64,000 nucleotides of DNA from NCBI RefSeq assembly GCF_016860525.1, contig NZ_BNEA01000015.1, positions 1,922,001 to 1,986,000 of the forward strand. The letters run 5' to 3'. The stretch is from Streptomyces rubradiris. GTDB lineage: Bacteria > Actinomycetota > Actinomycetes > Streptomycetales > Streptomycetaceae. Shown one piece after another: positions 53,220 to 62,330 of this stretch. The notes below the pieces were generated by a model, which saw only the letters and a program-made list of their open reading frames with translations, was not told where the DNA came from and ran no database searches. The translations under genes and the position numbers were made by a program. Positions within the stretch are counted from its first letter, which is position 1; each line of letters begins with the position of its first letter.

Positions 53220-55808
53220 ATGGTGGAGCAGTCCTCCGAGGTCCCCATATCCGGGCCGGACGAAACCGCCGTCACTATGAGCGACACCGGCCCGGCCAGA
53301 GCGGAGACCGAGAGGAAACTCGCGGCGGCACTGGCCGAACTCGTGGAGGCCGACCACGTTGCGGCCGACAGCCACTTCTTCACCGATCTGGGCGCCAATT
53401 CCCTGGTCATGGCCCAGTTCTGCGCCCGGCTGCGGAAAATACCGGACCTGCCCTCCCCCTCCATCCGGGACATCTACCGGCACCCCACGATCCGCGCCCT
53501 GGCCGAGGCCCTCGCACCGGCCTCGCCCGACGGCGACACACCGGCGGCCCCCGCGCCCACGGCGGAAACGGCGCCGGCACCGGTTCCGGCGACTCCGGTG
53601 AACCCGCTTCACCACCGGTTGTGCGGGGCGTTCCAGCTGCTGGTCTTCCTGGTCTACTCCCTCGTTTACGGATACATAGCCGCCGACGGATACGAGTGGA
53701 TCTCCGAGGCTTCCGGCCCCGGCAGCGTGTATCTGCGCTCGCTGGTGTTCGGCGGCACCGCGTTCGTCGCGCTGTGCGCCTTTCCGGTCCTCGCGAAATG
53801 GATTCTCGTCGGCCGCTGGAAACCGGGCGAGTTTCCCGTCTGGGGGCTGGCGTACGTACGTTTGTGGTTCGTCAAGGTGCTGCTGCACGCGAATCCGATG
53901 GTGTTCCTCGTCGGCACCCCGCTGTACGTGCTGTATCTGCGGGCCCTCGGCGCGCGGATCGGAAAAGGCGTCACGATCCTCTCCCGCTCGGTCCCGGTCT
54001 GCACCGACCTGCTGACCATCGGCGCCGGGACCCTGATCCGCAAGGACTCCTTCTTCCTGGGCTACCGGGCGTACGCCGGGCGGATCCAGACCGGCCGGGT
54101 CACGATCGGCCGGGACGCGTTCGTCGGCGAGAAGACCGTCCTGGACATCGACACCGCGCTGGGCGACGGCGCGCAGCTGGGCCACTCCTCCGCGCTGCAC
54201 CGCGGCCAGGCCGTCCCGGACGGCGAGCGCTGGCACGGCTCCCCGGCGGAGCCCACCGACGTCGACCACGTACGGGTCCCGCCCGCCCGGTGCGGCACCC
54301 TGCGCCGGGCCTGGTTCGGCACCGTCACGCTGCTGCAACTGCTGTTCGTCTACATCCCGATCGCCCTCGGCGGGGCGTACATGGTGTTCACCGGCATACC
54401 GGCGATCGGCAAGCGGCTCGATCCGCAGACGGCCGTGCTGAGCCGGCCGGAGCTGATACCCGACGCGCTGGCCGTCTCCCTCGCCCTGTTCTTCGGCTTC
54501 GTCGGCGCGGGGCTGGTCGCCCTGTACACGGTGCCGCGGCTGCTGCGCCTGCTGGTCAGGCCCGAGCGGGTCTATCCGCTGTACGGGCTGCACTACACGC
54601 TGCACCGGGTGGCCGTCCGCATCACGAACATCAAGTTCTTCACCTGGCTGTTCGGCGACAGCTCGTACATCGTGCACTACCTCCGCAGGCTCGGCTACGA
54701 CCTGTCACGCGTCGAGCAGACCGGGTCCAACTTCGGCACCGAGGTGCAGCACGAGACGCCGTTCCTGGTCACCGTGGGCACCGGGACGATGGTCGCCGAC
54801 GGGCTGTCGGTGGTGAACGCCGAGTACTCGGGTACGTCCTTCCGGCTGTCCCGGGCGACGATCGGGCCGCGCAACTTCCTGGGCAACAACATCGCCTATC
54901 CGGCGGGCGGGCGGACCGGTGAGAACTGCCTGCTGGCGACCAAGGTGCTGGTGCCGCTGGACGGCGAGGTGCGCACGAACGTCGGGCTGCTCGGCTCGCC
55001 GCCGTTCGAGATCCCCCGCTCGGTGGACCGCGACGCCCGGTTCGACCATCTGCGCACGGGCGAGGAGCTGCGCCGCCACCTCTCCGCGAAGAACCGCTAC
55101 AACCTGCTGTCGATGACGTTGATGCTGTTCGCGCGCTGGCTGCACGTCTTCCTGCTGACCCTGTTCGGCCTGGTCTCCGTCGAGCTGTACGGCGTGGCCG
55201 GTCAGGTGGTGATCGCCCTGTTCCTGGCGCTGACCCTGCTGATGACCACCGCGTACTACGTGCTGGTGGAGCGCTGCATGACCAGGTTCCGCGCGCTGCG
55301 GCCCCAGCTGTGCTCCATCTACGACCGGAACTTCTGGCTGCACGAGCGCCTGTGGAAGGTCCCGGTGCAGTACCTGAACATCTTCAACGGAACCCCCTAC
55401 AAGAGCCTTGTGTGGCGGCTGCTGGGCGTGCGCATGGGCAAGCGGGTGTTCGACGACGGCTGCTTCATGACCGAGCGCACCCTCGCCGCCGTCGGCGACG
55501 AGTGCACCCTCAACGCCGGCAGCAAGATCCAGTGCCACTCGCAGGAGGACGGCACCTTCAAGTCCGACGGCATCACGCTCGGCGCCCGCTGCACGCTGGG
55601 CGTGGCCGCCCACGTGCACTACGGCGTGACCATGGGCGAGGGCTCGGTGCTGGCCGCCGACTCCTTCCTGATGAAGGGCGAGGAGGTCCCGCCGGGCGCC
55701 CACTGGGGCGGCAATCCGGCCGTGGACATGCCGGAGCCCGGCGGCGGGCCCCTGCCGCCCGACCTCGCCGAGAAGAAGACCGACGCCGCCGCTGCCGCCA
55801 CCAGGTGA
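53220..55808 (+). CDS. Carrier domain fused to Pls-type membrane terminal region
   Basis: 862 residues from ATG 53220. An N-terminal carrier domain (about 30-100) has LGANSLVMAQF with the phosphopantetheine Ser61. An Ala/Pro linker follows, then three pairs of membrane helices (about 130-200, 365-440, 630-690) separated by soluble domains with hexapeptide left-handed beta-helix repeats (ARIGKGVTILSRSVPV, TIGRDAFVGEKTVLD, ITLGARCTLGVAAHVHYGVT). This is the membrane half of epsilon-poly-L-lysine synthetase, where the tandem soluble domains make the isopeptide bonds, but the adenylation domain is absent. The next gene supplies it. It probably catalyses repeated beta-amide bond formation between diaminopropionyl units at the membrane. 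Confidence 0.8.
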   Translation: MVEQSSEVPISGPDETAVTMSDTGPARAETERKLAAALAELVEADHVAADSHFFTDLGANSLVMAQFCARLRKIPDLPSPSIRDIYRHPTIRALAEALAPASPDGDTPAAPAPTAETAPAPVPATPVNPLHHRLCGAFQLLVFLVYSLVYGYIAADGYEWISEASGPGSVYLRSLVFGGTAFVALCAFPVLAKWILVGRWKPGEFPVWGLAYVRLWFVKVLLHANPMVFLVGTPLYVLYLRALGARIGKGVTILSRSVPVCTDLLTIGAGTLIRKDSFFLGYRAYAGRIQTGRVTIGRDAFVGEKTVLDIDTALGDGAQLGHSSALHRGQAVPDGERWHGSPAEPTDVDHVRVPPARCGTLRRAWFGTVTLLQLLFVYIPIALGGAYMVFTGIPAIGKRLDPQTAVLSRPELIPDALAVSLALFFGFVGAGLVALYTVPRLLRLLVRPERVYPLYGLHYTLHRVAVRITNIKFFTWLFGDSSYIVHYLRRLGYDLSRVEQTGSNFGTEVQHETPFLVTVGTGTMVADGLSVVNAEYSGTSFRLSRATIGPRNFLGNNIAYPAGGRTGENCLLATKVLVPLDGEVRTNVGLLGSPPFEIPRSVDRDARFDHLRTGEELRRHLSAKNRYNLLSMTLMLFARWLHVFLLTLFGLVSVELYGVAGQVVIALFLALTLLMTTAYYVLVERCMTRFRALRPQLCSIYDRNFWLHERLWKVPVQYLNIFNGTPYKSLVWRLLGVRMGKRVFDDGCFMTERTLAAVGDECTLNAGSKIQCHSQEDGTFKSDGITLGARCTLGVAAHVHYGVTMGEGSVLAADSFLMKGEEVPPGAHWGGNPAVDMPEPGGGPLPPDLAEKKTDAAAAATR

Positions 55809-55820
55809 GGAAGGCCATCG

Positions 55821-58800
55821 ATGGAAACGCGCGTGGAGACCGACCGGGACTACTGGAGCCGTGTGCTGACCGCCGGCGGCGCGACCGCCGTGCCGCGCTG
55901 GGTCCCGGAGCCGGTGCCGGGCGTCCTGGAGCAGGAGACGGCGGTCCCGGAGGAGGTGACGGCCGCGGTGCGCGCCCTGGTGCGGCGCTCCGGGCTCCCG
56001 CTGAGCGCGGTGCTGCTGGCGGCGCACGCCAAGGTGCTGGCCGCGCTGTCCGGCGAACCGGAGGTGGTGACGGGGTACACCGCCGGGGTGCGCGGCGAGC
56101 CGCTGCCGTGCCGGCTGACCGTCCCGCCGGGGTCCTGGCGGACGCTGGTGACGGCCGCCGAGCGGGCCGAGGCGGAGCTGCTGGCGCACCGCGAGTTCCC
56201 GGTGGCCGCGCTGCGCCGGGAACTGGGCCTGGCCGAGCCGCCGTACGAGGTGGTGTTCGGCCCCGAGGGCCCCGGGAGCACGGGGAGCGCTGAGAGCACC
56301 GACGAGGGTGTGCTGCACGTCCGCTGGTACGACCGGGGCGGGCGGCTGGTGCTGCGCCTGCGCTGCCGCGCCGACGTGCTGGACTCCGGTGCCGCCGCCC
56401 GGATCGGCGGCTACCACCTGAAGGCCCTGGCCCTGCTGGCGGCCGCCTTGGACGCCGACCACGGGCAGCAGAGCCTGCTGTCCGCGGAGGAGGTGCGCGA
56501 GCAGCTCCACGGGCTGGCGGGGCCGCACCGGGAGCTGCCGGACGCCCGCGCGCACGAGCTGTTCGAGCGGCGGGCGCGGGAGCACCCGGACCGGGTGGCC
56601 GTCGTGCACGGCGAGCGGGCGTGGACGTACGGGGAGCTGAACGCGCGTGCCAACCGGCTGGCGCACGCGCTGCTGGAGCGCGGGCTGGGCCCGGAGGACG
56701 TGGTCGCCGTCGTCACCGAGCGCGGTCTGGACTGGCCGGCGGCGACACTGGCGGTGTTCAAGGCGGGCGGCGTCTACCTGCCCGTCGAACCGCACTTCCC
56801 GCCCGGCCGGATCGCGGCCATGCTGACCCGGGCGGACTGCCGGCTGGTGCTCACCGAGTCCGGCAGCACCGCACACCTCGACGAGGCGCTGGCCGCCGTA
56901 CCGGGGGCCGAGAAACTGCCGGTGGAGACGGCGTACGCCGAGCCGCACCCCGACACCGACCCCGCTCTGCCCGTCGAGCCCGGCCGGCTGGCGTACATCT
57001 ACTTCACCTCCGGCTCCACGGGGGAGCCGAAGGGGGCGATGTGCGAGCACGCGGGCCTGCTCAACCACCTGTACGCCAAGATCGACGACCTGGGGATCGG
57101 CGAGGGGTCGGTGGTGGCGCAGACCGCGCCGCAGTGCTTCGACATCTCGCTGTGGCAGCTGCTGTCCGCGCTGCTGACCGGCGGGCGGACGCTGCTGGTC
57201 GGCCAGGACGTGATCACGGACGTGGAGCGGTTCGTGGACACGCTGGTGCGCGGCCGGGTCGCCGTGGCCCAGCTCGTGCCCTCCTACCTGGAGGTCGTCG
57301 TCTCGTACCTGGAGCAGCGTCCGCGCGCGCTGCCGGACCTGCGGTGCGTGTCGGTGACCGGGGAGGCGCTGAAACGGGAGCTGACGCAGCGCTGGTTCGC
57401 GCTCCAGCCGGGGATCAGGCTGCTCAACGCCTACGGGCTGACCGAGACCTCGGACGACACCAACCACGAGGTGCTGGACGGCGTGCCGGACCGGGTGCTG
57501 CTGGGCCGCGCGGTGCACAACGTACGCGTCTACGTCGTGGACGAGCACCTGTCGCTGGTGCCGCTGGGCGCCCCGGGGCTGATCGCGTTCTCCGGCGTGT
57601 GCGTGGGCCGGGGGTACGTGAACGATCCCGAGCGGACCCGGGAGGCGTACCGGACGGACCCCTACCGGCCCGGTGAGCGGCTGTACCTCGGCGGTGACCT
57701 GGGCCGCTGGCACCCCGGCGGCAAGCTGGAGTTCCTCGGCCGCCGGGACAACCAGGTCAAGATCCGCGGCTTCCGCATCGAGATCGGCGAGATCGAGAAC
57801 ACCCTGCTGCGGGTGGCCGGGGTGCGCGACGGCGCCGTGGTCGTCGCCGAGCGGGGCGGCGGCAACAAGCACCTGATCGCCTTCCACACCGGCCGGCGCC
57901 TCCCCCCGGAGACGCTGCGCGAGGCGCTCGCGGCGGCCCTGCCCTCCTACATGGTGCCCTCGGCCTTCCACTGGCGGGAGAGCCTTCCGCTGACCGCCAA
58001 CGGCAAGACCGACCGCAAGGCGCTGACCGCGCTGGCCGAGCGGGCCGGACAGGCCGAGCGGGCCGGACAGGCCGAGCGGGCCGGACAGGCCGAGGGGGCC
58101 GCTCCGCCGGACCGCGCCGCCGGGGCCGGGGAAGCGCTCGGCCCCACCGAGCGGCGGCTGGCGGCGGTCTGGGCGGAGCTGCTGGGCGTGCCCGAGGAAC
58201 GGATCGGCCGCACGGACCACTTCTTCGACTCCGGAGGCACCTCGCTGACGGCCGTCAAGCTCAGCGTCGCGCTGGACCGGGCGGTGTCGCTGAAGGACAT
58301 CACCCGCCATCCGGTCCTCGCCGACCTGGCCGCCCTCCTCGACGGGGCCGGCCGCTCCCGCGCCCGGCTGCTGCAACCGCTGTCGGAGCCGGACGGCACC
58401 CCGGAGTGCGCGCTGGTGTGCTTCCCCTACGCGGGCGGCAACGCGGTCAACTACCGGCCGATGGCGGCGGCGCTGGCCGGCAGCGGTCTCGCGGTGCTCG
58501 CCGTCGACCCGCCCGGGCACGATCTGGCCGGCCGGCGCGAGCCGTTCGCGCCGATCGCGGAGGTGGCCGAGCGGGCCGCCGCCGAGATCACGGCGCGCGG
58601 CCTGACCCGGGTCATGCTGTGGGGGCACTCCTCGGGCGCCGCCCCGGCCCTGGAGACGGCCCGCAGGCTCGAAGAACGGGGGGTGCGGGTGACCCGGGTG
58701 TTCCTCGGCGCGCAACTGCTGGGCACCGCCGCCGAGCGCGGCGCCGCCGTCGACGAACTGACCCGCGGCAGTGACGCGGAGATCGCGGCGCGGCTGGCCG

Positions 58801-59138
58801 CGGACAGCGGCTACCCCGAACTCGCCGAACTGAACGAGCGGCACGCCGAGCACATCGGCGCCGCCTACCGGCACGACTGCGTGTCCGCGCACCGCTATCT
58901 GCTGGCGGCGCTCGCCTCCCCGCCGCCGGTCAGGCTGGCCGCGCCGGTGACGGTGGTCGTGGCCGCCGACGACCCGCACACGGCCGGCTACGCCGCGCGC
59001 CACCGGGACTGGCGGCTGCTGGCCGACCACGTCGACCTGCACGAACTGCCCGACGGCGGCCACTACTTCCCGCGCACGCGCCCGGCCGGGGCGGCGCGGG
59101 CCGTCCTGACCGCGGCCGTGCCCCTGGCCTCCACCTGA
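55821..59138 (+). CDS. NRPS protein: partial C, A, T and TE domains
   Basis: 1105 residues. Residues 1-215 look like only the C-terminal lobe of a condensation domain (TDRDYWSRVLTAGG); the HHxxxDG motif is absent. The adenylation domain spans about 230-735 (FTSGSTGEPKGAM near 392, TETSDDTNHEV, GRRDNQVKIRGFRIEIGE). A carrier domain follows with Ser808 in DSGGTSLTAV, then a thioesterase with Ser937 in WGHSSGA. By manual alignment the substrate pocket contains two adjacent Asp (SDD), fitting a cationic side chain such as diaminopropionate. A threefold AERAGQ repeat links A and T. It is 12 bp downstream of the Pls-like gene and should activate its monomer. Confidence 0.85.
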   Translation: METRVETDRDYWSRVLTAGGATAVPRWVPEPVPGVLEQETAVPEEVTAAVRALVRRSGLPLSAVLLAAHAKVLAALSGEPEVVTGYTAGVRGEPLPCRLTVPPGSWRTLVTAAERAEAELLAHREFPVAALRRELGLAEPPYEVVFGPEGPGSTGSAESTDEGVLHVRWYDRGGRLVLRLRCRADVLDSGAAARIGGYHLKALALLAAALDADHGQQSLLSAEEVREQLHGLAGPHRELPDARAHELFERRAREHPDRVAVVHGERAWTYGELNARANRLAHALLERGLGPEDVVAVVTERGLDWPAATLAVFKAGGVYLPVEPHFPPGRIAAMLTRADCRLVLTESGSTAHLDEALAAVPGAEKLPVETAYAEPHPDTDPALPVEPGRLAYIYFTSGSTGEPKGAMCEHAGLLNHLYAKIDDLGIGEGSVVAQTAPQCFDISLWQLLSALLTGGRTLLVGQDVITDVERFVDTLVRGRVAVAQLVPSYLEVVVSYLEQRPRALPDLRCVSVTGEALKRELTQRWFALQPGIRLLNAYGLTETSDDTNHEVLDGVPDRVLLGRAVHNVRVYVVDEHLSLVPLGAPGLIAFSGVCVGRGYVNDPERTREAYRTDPYRPGERLYLGGDLGRWHPGGKLEFLGRRDNQVKIRGFRIEIGEIENTLLRVAGVRDGAVVVAERGGGNKHLIAFHTGRRLPPETLREALAAALPSYMVPSAFHWRESLPLTANGKTDRKALTALAERAGQAERAGQAERAGQAEGAAPPDRAAGAGEALGPTERRLAAVWAELLGVPEERIGRTDHFFDSGGTSLTAVKLSVALDRAVSLKDITRHPVLADLAALLDGAGRSRARLLQPLSEPDGTPECALVCFPYAGGNAVNYRPMAAALAGSGLAVLAVDPPGHDLAGRREPFAPIAEVAERAAAEITARGLTRVMLWGHSSGAAPALETARRLEERGVRVTRVFLGAQLLGTAAERGAAVDELTRGSDAEIAARLAADSGYPELAELNERHAEHIGAAYRHDCVSAHRYLLAALASPPPVRLAAPVTVVVAADDPHTAGYAARHRDWRLLADHVDLHELPDGGHYFPRTRPAGAARAVLTAAVPLAST
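58035..58088 (+). repeat. Three 18-bp tandem repeats in the A-T linker
   Basis: GCCGAGCGGGCCGGACAG occurs three times in a row, encoding AERAGQ at residues 739-756. It keeps the frame, so copy number may vary between strains and change the linker length. Confidence 0.9.
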
Positions 59139-59180
59139 GGGCCCGTCCCCATCCGACGGGCGACCGGAAAGGAAACCGAG

Positions 59181-60185
59181 ATGCCGTCCTCATCCCTGGC
59201 AGCACCGCTCGACGTGGAGCTGCGGCCGGACAGACCAGCGATGCTGCGCGTCGCTCCGCCGGGCGACCCCGCCGGCTGGGCGGCCGAGCACCGCGAGGCA
59301 CTGCGCGCACAGGTCACCGAGCACGGGGCGCTGCTGGTGCGCGGCCTCGGCCTGGCGGACCCCGAGCAGGTCGGTGCCGTCCTCACCCGGCTGGCGGGCG
59401 AGCCGATGACGGAGGCGGAGGCGTTCGCGCCGCGCGAGGCCGCCGGCCCGGGGCTGTACACCTCCACGCCGTGGCCGGCCAACCAGCCGATGTGCATGCA
59501 CCACGAGCTGAGCTACCGGCTGCGGGTCCCCGGCCTGATGCTGTTCGCGTGCCTGACCGCGCCCGAGACGGGCGGGGCGACCGCGGTGGCCGACGCCGAG
59601 GAGGTCCTCAAGGCGCTCCCCGCCGACCTGGCGCGACGGTTCGAACAGGAGGGCTGGCTGCTGGTCCGCAGCTACAACGACGAGATCGGGGCGTCCCTGG
59701 AGGAGTCCTTCGGCACCGCCGACCGCACCGCGATCGAGGAGTACTGCCGGGCCAACGCCATCGACTTCACCTGGCTCGCCGACGGTTCGCTGCGCACCCG
59801 GCAGCGCCGCGCCGCCGTCGTCCGGCACCCGCTGACGGGCCGCCGCTGCTGGTTCAACCAGATCGCCTTCCTCAACGAGTGGACGCTCGCCCCGGAGGTC
59901 CGCGAGTACCTGGTGGACGAGTACGGCCAGGACGGTCTGCCGTTCAACACCCGCTACGGCGACGGCGGCCCGATCGGCGCGGACGTCGTCGAGCGTCTGA
60001 ACGCCACGTACGAGGAGCACACCCGGCGCGAGCCCTGGCAGGCCGGTGACCTGCTGCTGGTGGACAACATCCGGACCGCGCACAGCAGGGAGCCGTTCAC
60101 CGGTGAGCGGCGGGTCCTGGTCGGCATGGCCGAGCCCCGGCAGGTGGCCGACGGCTCCTTCACCCCGGAGGCGAGCGGACGATGA
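59181..60185 (+). CDS. TauD/SyrP-type Fe(II)/2-oxoglutarate dioxygenase
   Basis: 334-residue nonheme iron oxygenase. The iron ligands are His107 and Glu109 in MCMHHELSYRL and His301 in DNIRTAHSREPF; the Glu in place of Asp is the SyrP/clavaminate-synthase variant. GERRVLVGMAEP carries the 2-oxoglutarate Arg. SyrP-like enzymes hydroxylate carrier-bound amino acids at C-beta, so this one may hydroxylate or otherwise tailor the diaminopropionyl-thioester or product. ATG 59181 follows a GGAAAGGAAA site. Its stop overlaps the sbnB-like start by 4 bp. Confidence 0.85.
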   Translation: MPSSSLAAPLDVELRPDRPAMLRVAPPGDPAGWAAEHREALRAQVTEHGALLVRGLGLADPEQVGAVLTRLAGEPMTEAEAFAPREAAGPGLYTSTPWPANQPMCMHHELSYRLRVPGLMLFACLTAPETGGATAVADAEEVLKALPADLARRFEQEGWLLVRSYNDEIGASLEESFGTADRTAIEEYCRANAIDFTWLADGSLRTRQRRAAVVRHPLTGRRCWFNQIAFLNEWTLAPEVREYLVDEYGQDGLPFNTRYGDGGPIGADVVERLNATYEEHTRREPWQAGDLLLVDNIRTAHSREPFTGERRVLVGMAEPRQVADGSFTPEASGR

Positions 60186-61252
60186 CCGACGTGCTGCACC
60201 ACACCGCCCGCGCGGCCGAGTCCGGCCCGCCGTCCGTGCCGACCTTCGCCGTGATCCCCGGCGAGCAGGTGAAGAAGGCCCTGGAAGGGTCCGAGAGGCA
60301 GGTGGTGGAGCTGGTCGAGGCCACCTACCGGCTGCACGGCGCCGGGGAGTCGGTGAACCCGCCGTCGTACTTCCTGCGCTTCCCCGACCGCCCCAGCTCC
60401 CGGATCATCGCGCTGCCCGCGTCCATCGGCGGGTCCGTCCGCGTGGACGGCCTGAAGTGGATCTCCAGCTTCCCGGAGAACGTGGACGCCGGGCTGCCGC
60501 GGGCGTCGGCCGTGCTCATCCTCAACGACCACGACACCGGCTACCCGTTCGCCTGCCTGGAGAGTTCCATCATCAGCGCGACCCGGACCGCCGCGTCCGC
60601 CGCGCTGGCCGCCGACTGGCTCAGCCGCGAGCGGACCCGGCCGACCCGGGTCGGCTTCTGCGGCACCGGACTGATCGCCCGGTACATCCACACCTTCCTG
60701 GCCCGCACCGGCTGGAGCTTCGAGGCGATCGGCGTGCACGACGTGTCCGCCGCCAGCACCGAGGGCTTCTGCGGCTACCTGCGGCAGAGCGGGGCCACCG
60801 AGCCGGTCACCGTGCACGACAGCGCGGAGGGCCTGATCCGCGCCAGCGACCTGGTGGTCTTCGCCACCGTCGCCGGCCGGCCGCACGTCACGACCCCGGC
60901 GTGGTTCGACCACAACCCGCTGGTCCTGCACATCTCGCTGCGCGACCTCGCGCCCGAGGTGCTGCTCGCCTCGGCCAACTTCGTGGACGACGTGGAGCAC
61001 TGTCTGAAGGCGGACACCTCCCCGCACCTGGTCGAACAGCGCACCGGAAACCGCGACTTCCTCAACGGCACCCTCAACGACGTCCTGCTCGGCCGGGCCG
61101 CGCCGCCGCGGGACCAGCCGGTGATCTTCTCCCCCTTCGGCCTCGGCGTCCTCGACCTGGCCGTGGGCAAGTACGTCTACGACCAGGTCGCCCGGGCGGG
61201 CCGACTCCGCCTCGTCGACGACTTCTTCCACGACCTGCGCCGGTACGGCTGA
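60182..61252 (+). CDS. sbnB: SbnB-like 2,3-diaminopropionate synthase (ornithine cyclodeaminase family)
   Basis: 356-residue NAD-dependent enzyme of the ornithine cyclodeaminase/mu-crystallin fold. In staphyloferrin B synthesis, SbnB oxidatively splits N-(1-amino-1-carboxy-2-ethyl)-glutamate into L-2,3-diaminopropionate and 2-oxoglutarate. Landmarks are SRIIALPASIGGSVRVDGLK, WISSFPENVDAGLPRASAVL, the dinucleotide motif GFCGTGLIARYI, and LHISLRDLAPEVLL. ATG 60182 overlaps the oxygenase stop (ATGA). The SbnA partner follows 37 bp later, so the pathway to diaminopropionate is complete. Confidence 0.9.
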   Translation: MTDVLHHTARAAESGPPSVPTFAVIPGEQVKKALEGSERQVVELVEATYRLHGAGESVNPPSYFLRFPDRPSSRIIALPASIGGSVRVDGLKWISSFPENVDAGLPRASAVLILNDHDTGYPFACLESSIISATRTAASAALAADWLSRERTRPTRVGFCGTGLIARYIHTFLARTGWSFEAIGVHDVSAASTEGFCGYLRQSGATEPVTVHDSAEGLIRASDLVVFATVAGRPHVTTPAWFDHNPLVLHISLRDLAPEVLLASANFVDDVEHCLKADTSPHLVEQRTGNRDFLNGTLNDVLLGRAAPPRDQPVIFSPFGLGVLDLAVGKYVYDQVARAGRLRLVDDFFHDLRRYG

Positions 61253-61289
61253 GGCCGTTTCCCCCGGCCCTGGCAACAGGAGGCCCGCC

Positions 61290-62315
61290 GTGCCCGTGAT
61301 CTCCGCTCCCCACGCGTTCAACGAAGGGAGCCTCTTCGTCGATCTGGAGTCGATATTCGGATACCGCCTCTACCTGAAGTGCGAGGGCTTCAATTTCGCC
61401 GGCTCCATCAAGCTGAAGGCCGCGAACGAGATGGTGGAGAGCGCCGAGCGGGACGGGAGCCTGAAACCGGATTCCATCCTCGTCGAGTCCTCGTCCGGCA
61501 ACCTGGGCGTCGCGCTCAGCATGATCGCCGCGAGCAAGGGCTACCGGTTCCTGTGCGTGACGGACCCCCGGTGCAACCTGTCCACCAAGCTGCTGATGGA
61601 GGCCCTCGGCAGTCATGTGCACGTGGTGACCGACCTGGACGAGAACGGCGGCTTCCTCGGGACCCGGCTGGAGTACCTGCGTTCGCTGTGCGCGTCGGAC
61701 GACCGCTACGTGTGGCTGAGCCAGTACACCAACGCGGGCAACTGGCGGGCGCACTACCGCACCACCGCGCCGGAGATCGCCGGTCACTTCCCGGGCCTGG
61801 ACGTGCTGTTCGTCGGGACCGGCACCGCCGGGACCCTGATGGGCTGCGCGCGCTGGTTCCGCGAGTGGCACCGGCCGGTGCGGATCGTCGCCGTGGACAG
61901 CATGGGCTCGGTGGCGTTCGGCGGCCCGCCCGGCCGCCGGATGATCCCCGGCCTGGGCATGAGCATGCGCCCGCCGCTGCTGGACGAGTCCTACGTCGAC
62001 GAGGTGATCCGGGTGGAGGAGGCGGACACCATCCGCACCTGCCACCGGCTGGCCCGGCGGGGCTTCCTGTTCGGCGGCTCCACGGGGACGGTGGTCAGCG
62101 CGGCGACGGAGTGGCTGGCCCGGCAGGACACCCGGGAGCTGACCGCGGTGGCCATCGCCCCCGACCTCGGCGAGCGCTACCTGGACACCGTGTACCAGAC
62201 CAACTGGCTCCACGACCTGTACGGCGAGCAGTTGCTGGACTCGGCCGGGCTGCCGCCCCCGGCCTGGGACGACGGCCCGGCCCCGCGGGCGCCGGGCCGG
62301 CGCCGCAGACCCTAG
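61290..62315 (+). CDS. sbnA: SbnA-like PLP enzyme (N-(aminocarboxyethyl)glutamate synthase)
   Basis: 341-residue cysteine-synthase-fold enzyme. SbnA joins O-phospho-L-serine with L-glutamate, using PLP beta-replacement. The PLP lysine is Lys41 in NFAGSIKLKAA, the substrate loop is ESSSGNLGVALSM, and GTGTAGTLMG binds the phosphate. GTG 61290 follows ACAGGAGG. It is the last gene of the five-gene cluster transcript and converges on the MFS gene with 15 bp between the stop codons. Confidence 0.9.
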   Translation: MPVISAPHAFNEGSLFVDLESIFGYRLYLKCEGFNFAGSIKLKAANEMVESAERDGSLKPDSILVESSSGNLGVALSMIAASKGYRFLCVTDPRCNLSTKLLMEALGSHVHVVTDLDENGGFLGTRLEYLRSLCASDDRYVWLSQYTNAGNWRAHYRTTAPEIAGHFPGLDVLFVGTGTAGTLMGCARWFREWHRPVRIVAVDSMGSVAFGGPPGRRMIPGLGMSMRPPLLDESYVDEVIRVEEADTIRTCHRLARRGFLFGGSTGTVVSAATEWLARQDTRELTAVAIAPDLGERYLDTVYQTNWLHDLYGEQLLDSAGLPPPAWDDGPAPRAPGRRRRP

Positions 62316-62330
62316 CGGCCCCGGGTCCGC

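Noticed and set aside
54705..59063. 1452-codon minus-strand open frame opposite the NRPS genes
   Set aside because: Shadow frame. The plus strand encodes well-defined A, T and TE domains over the same bases.
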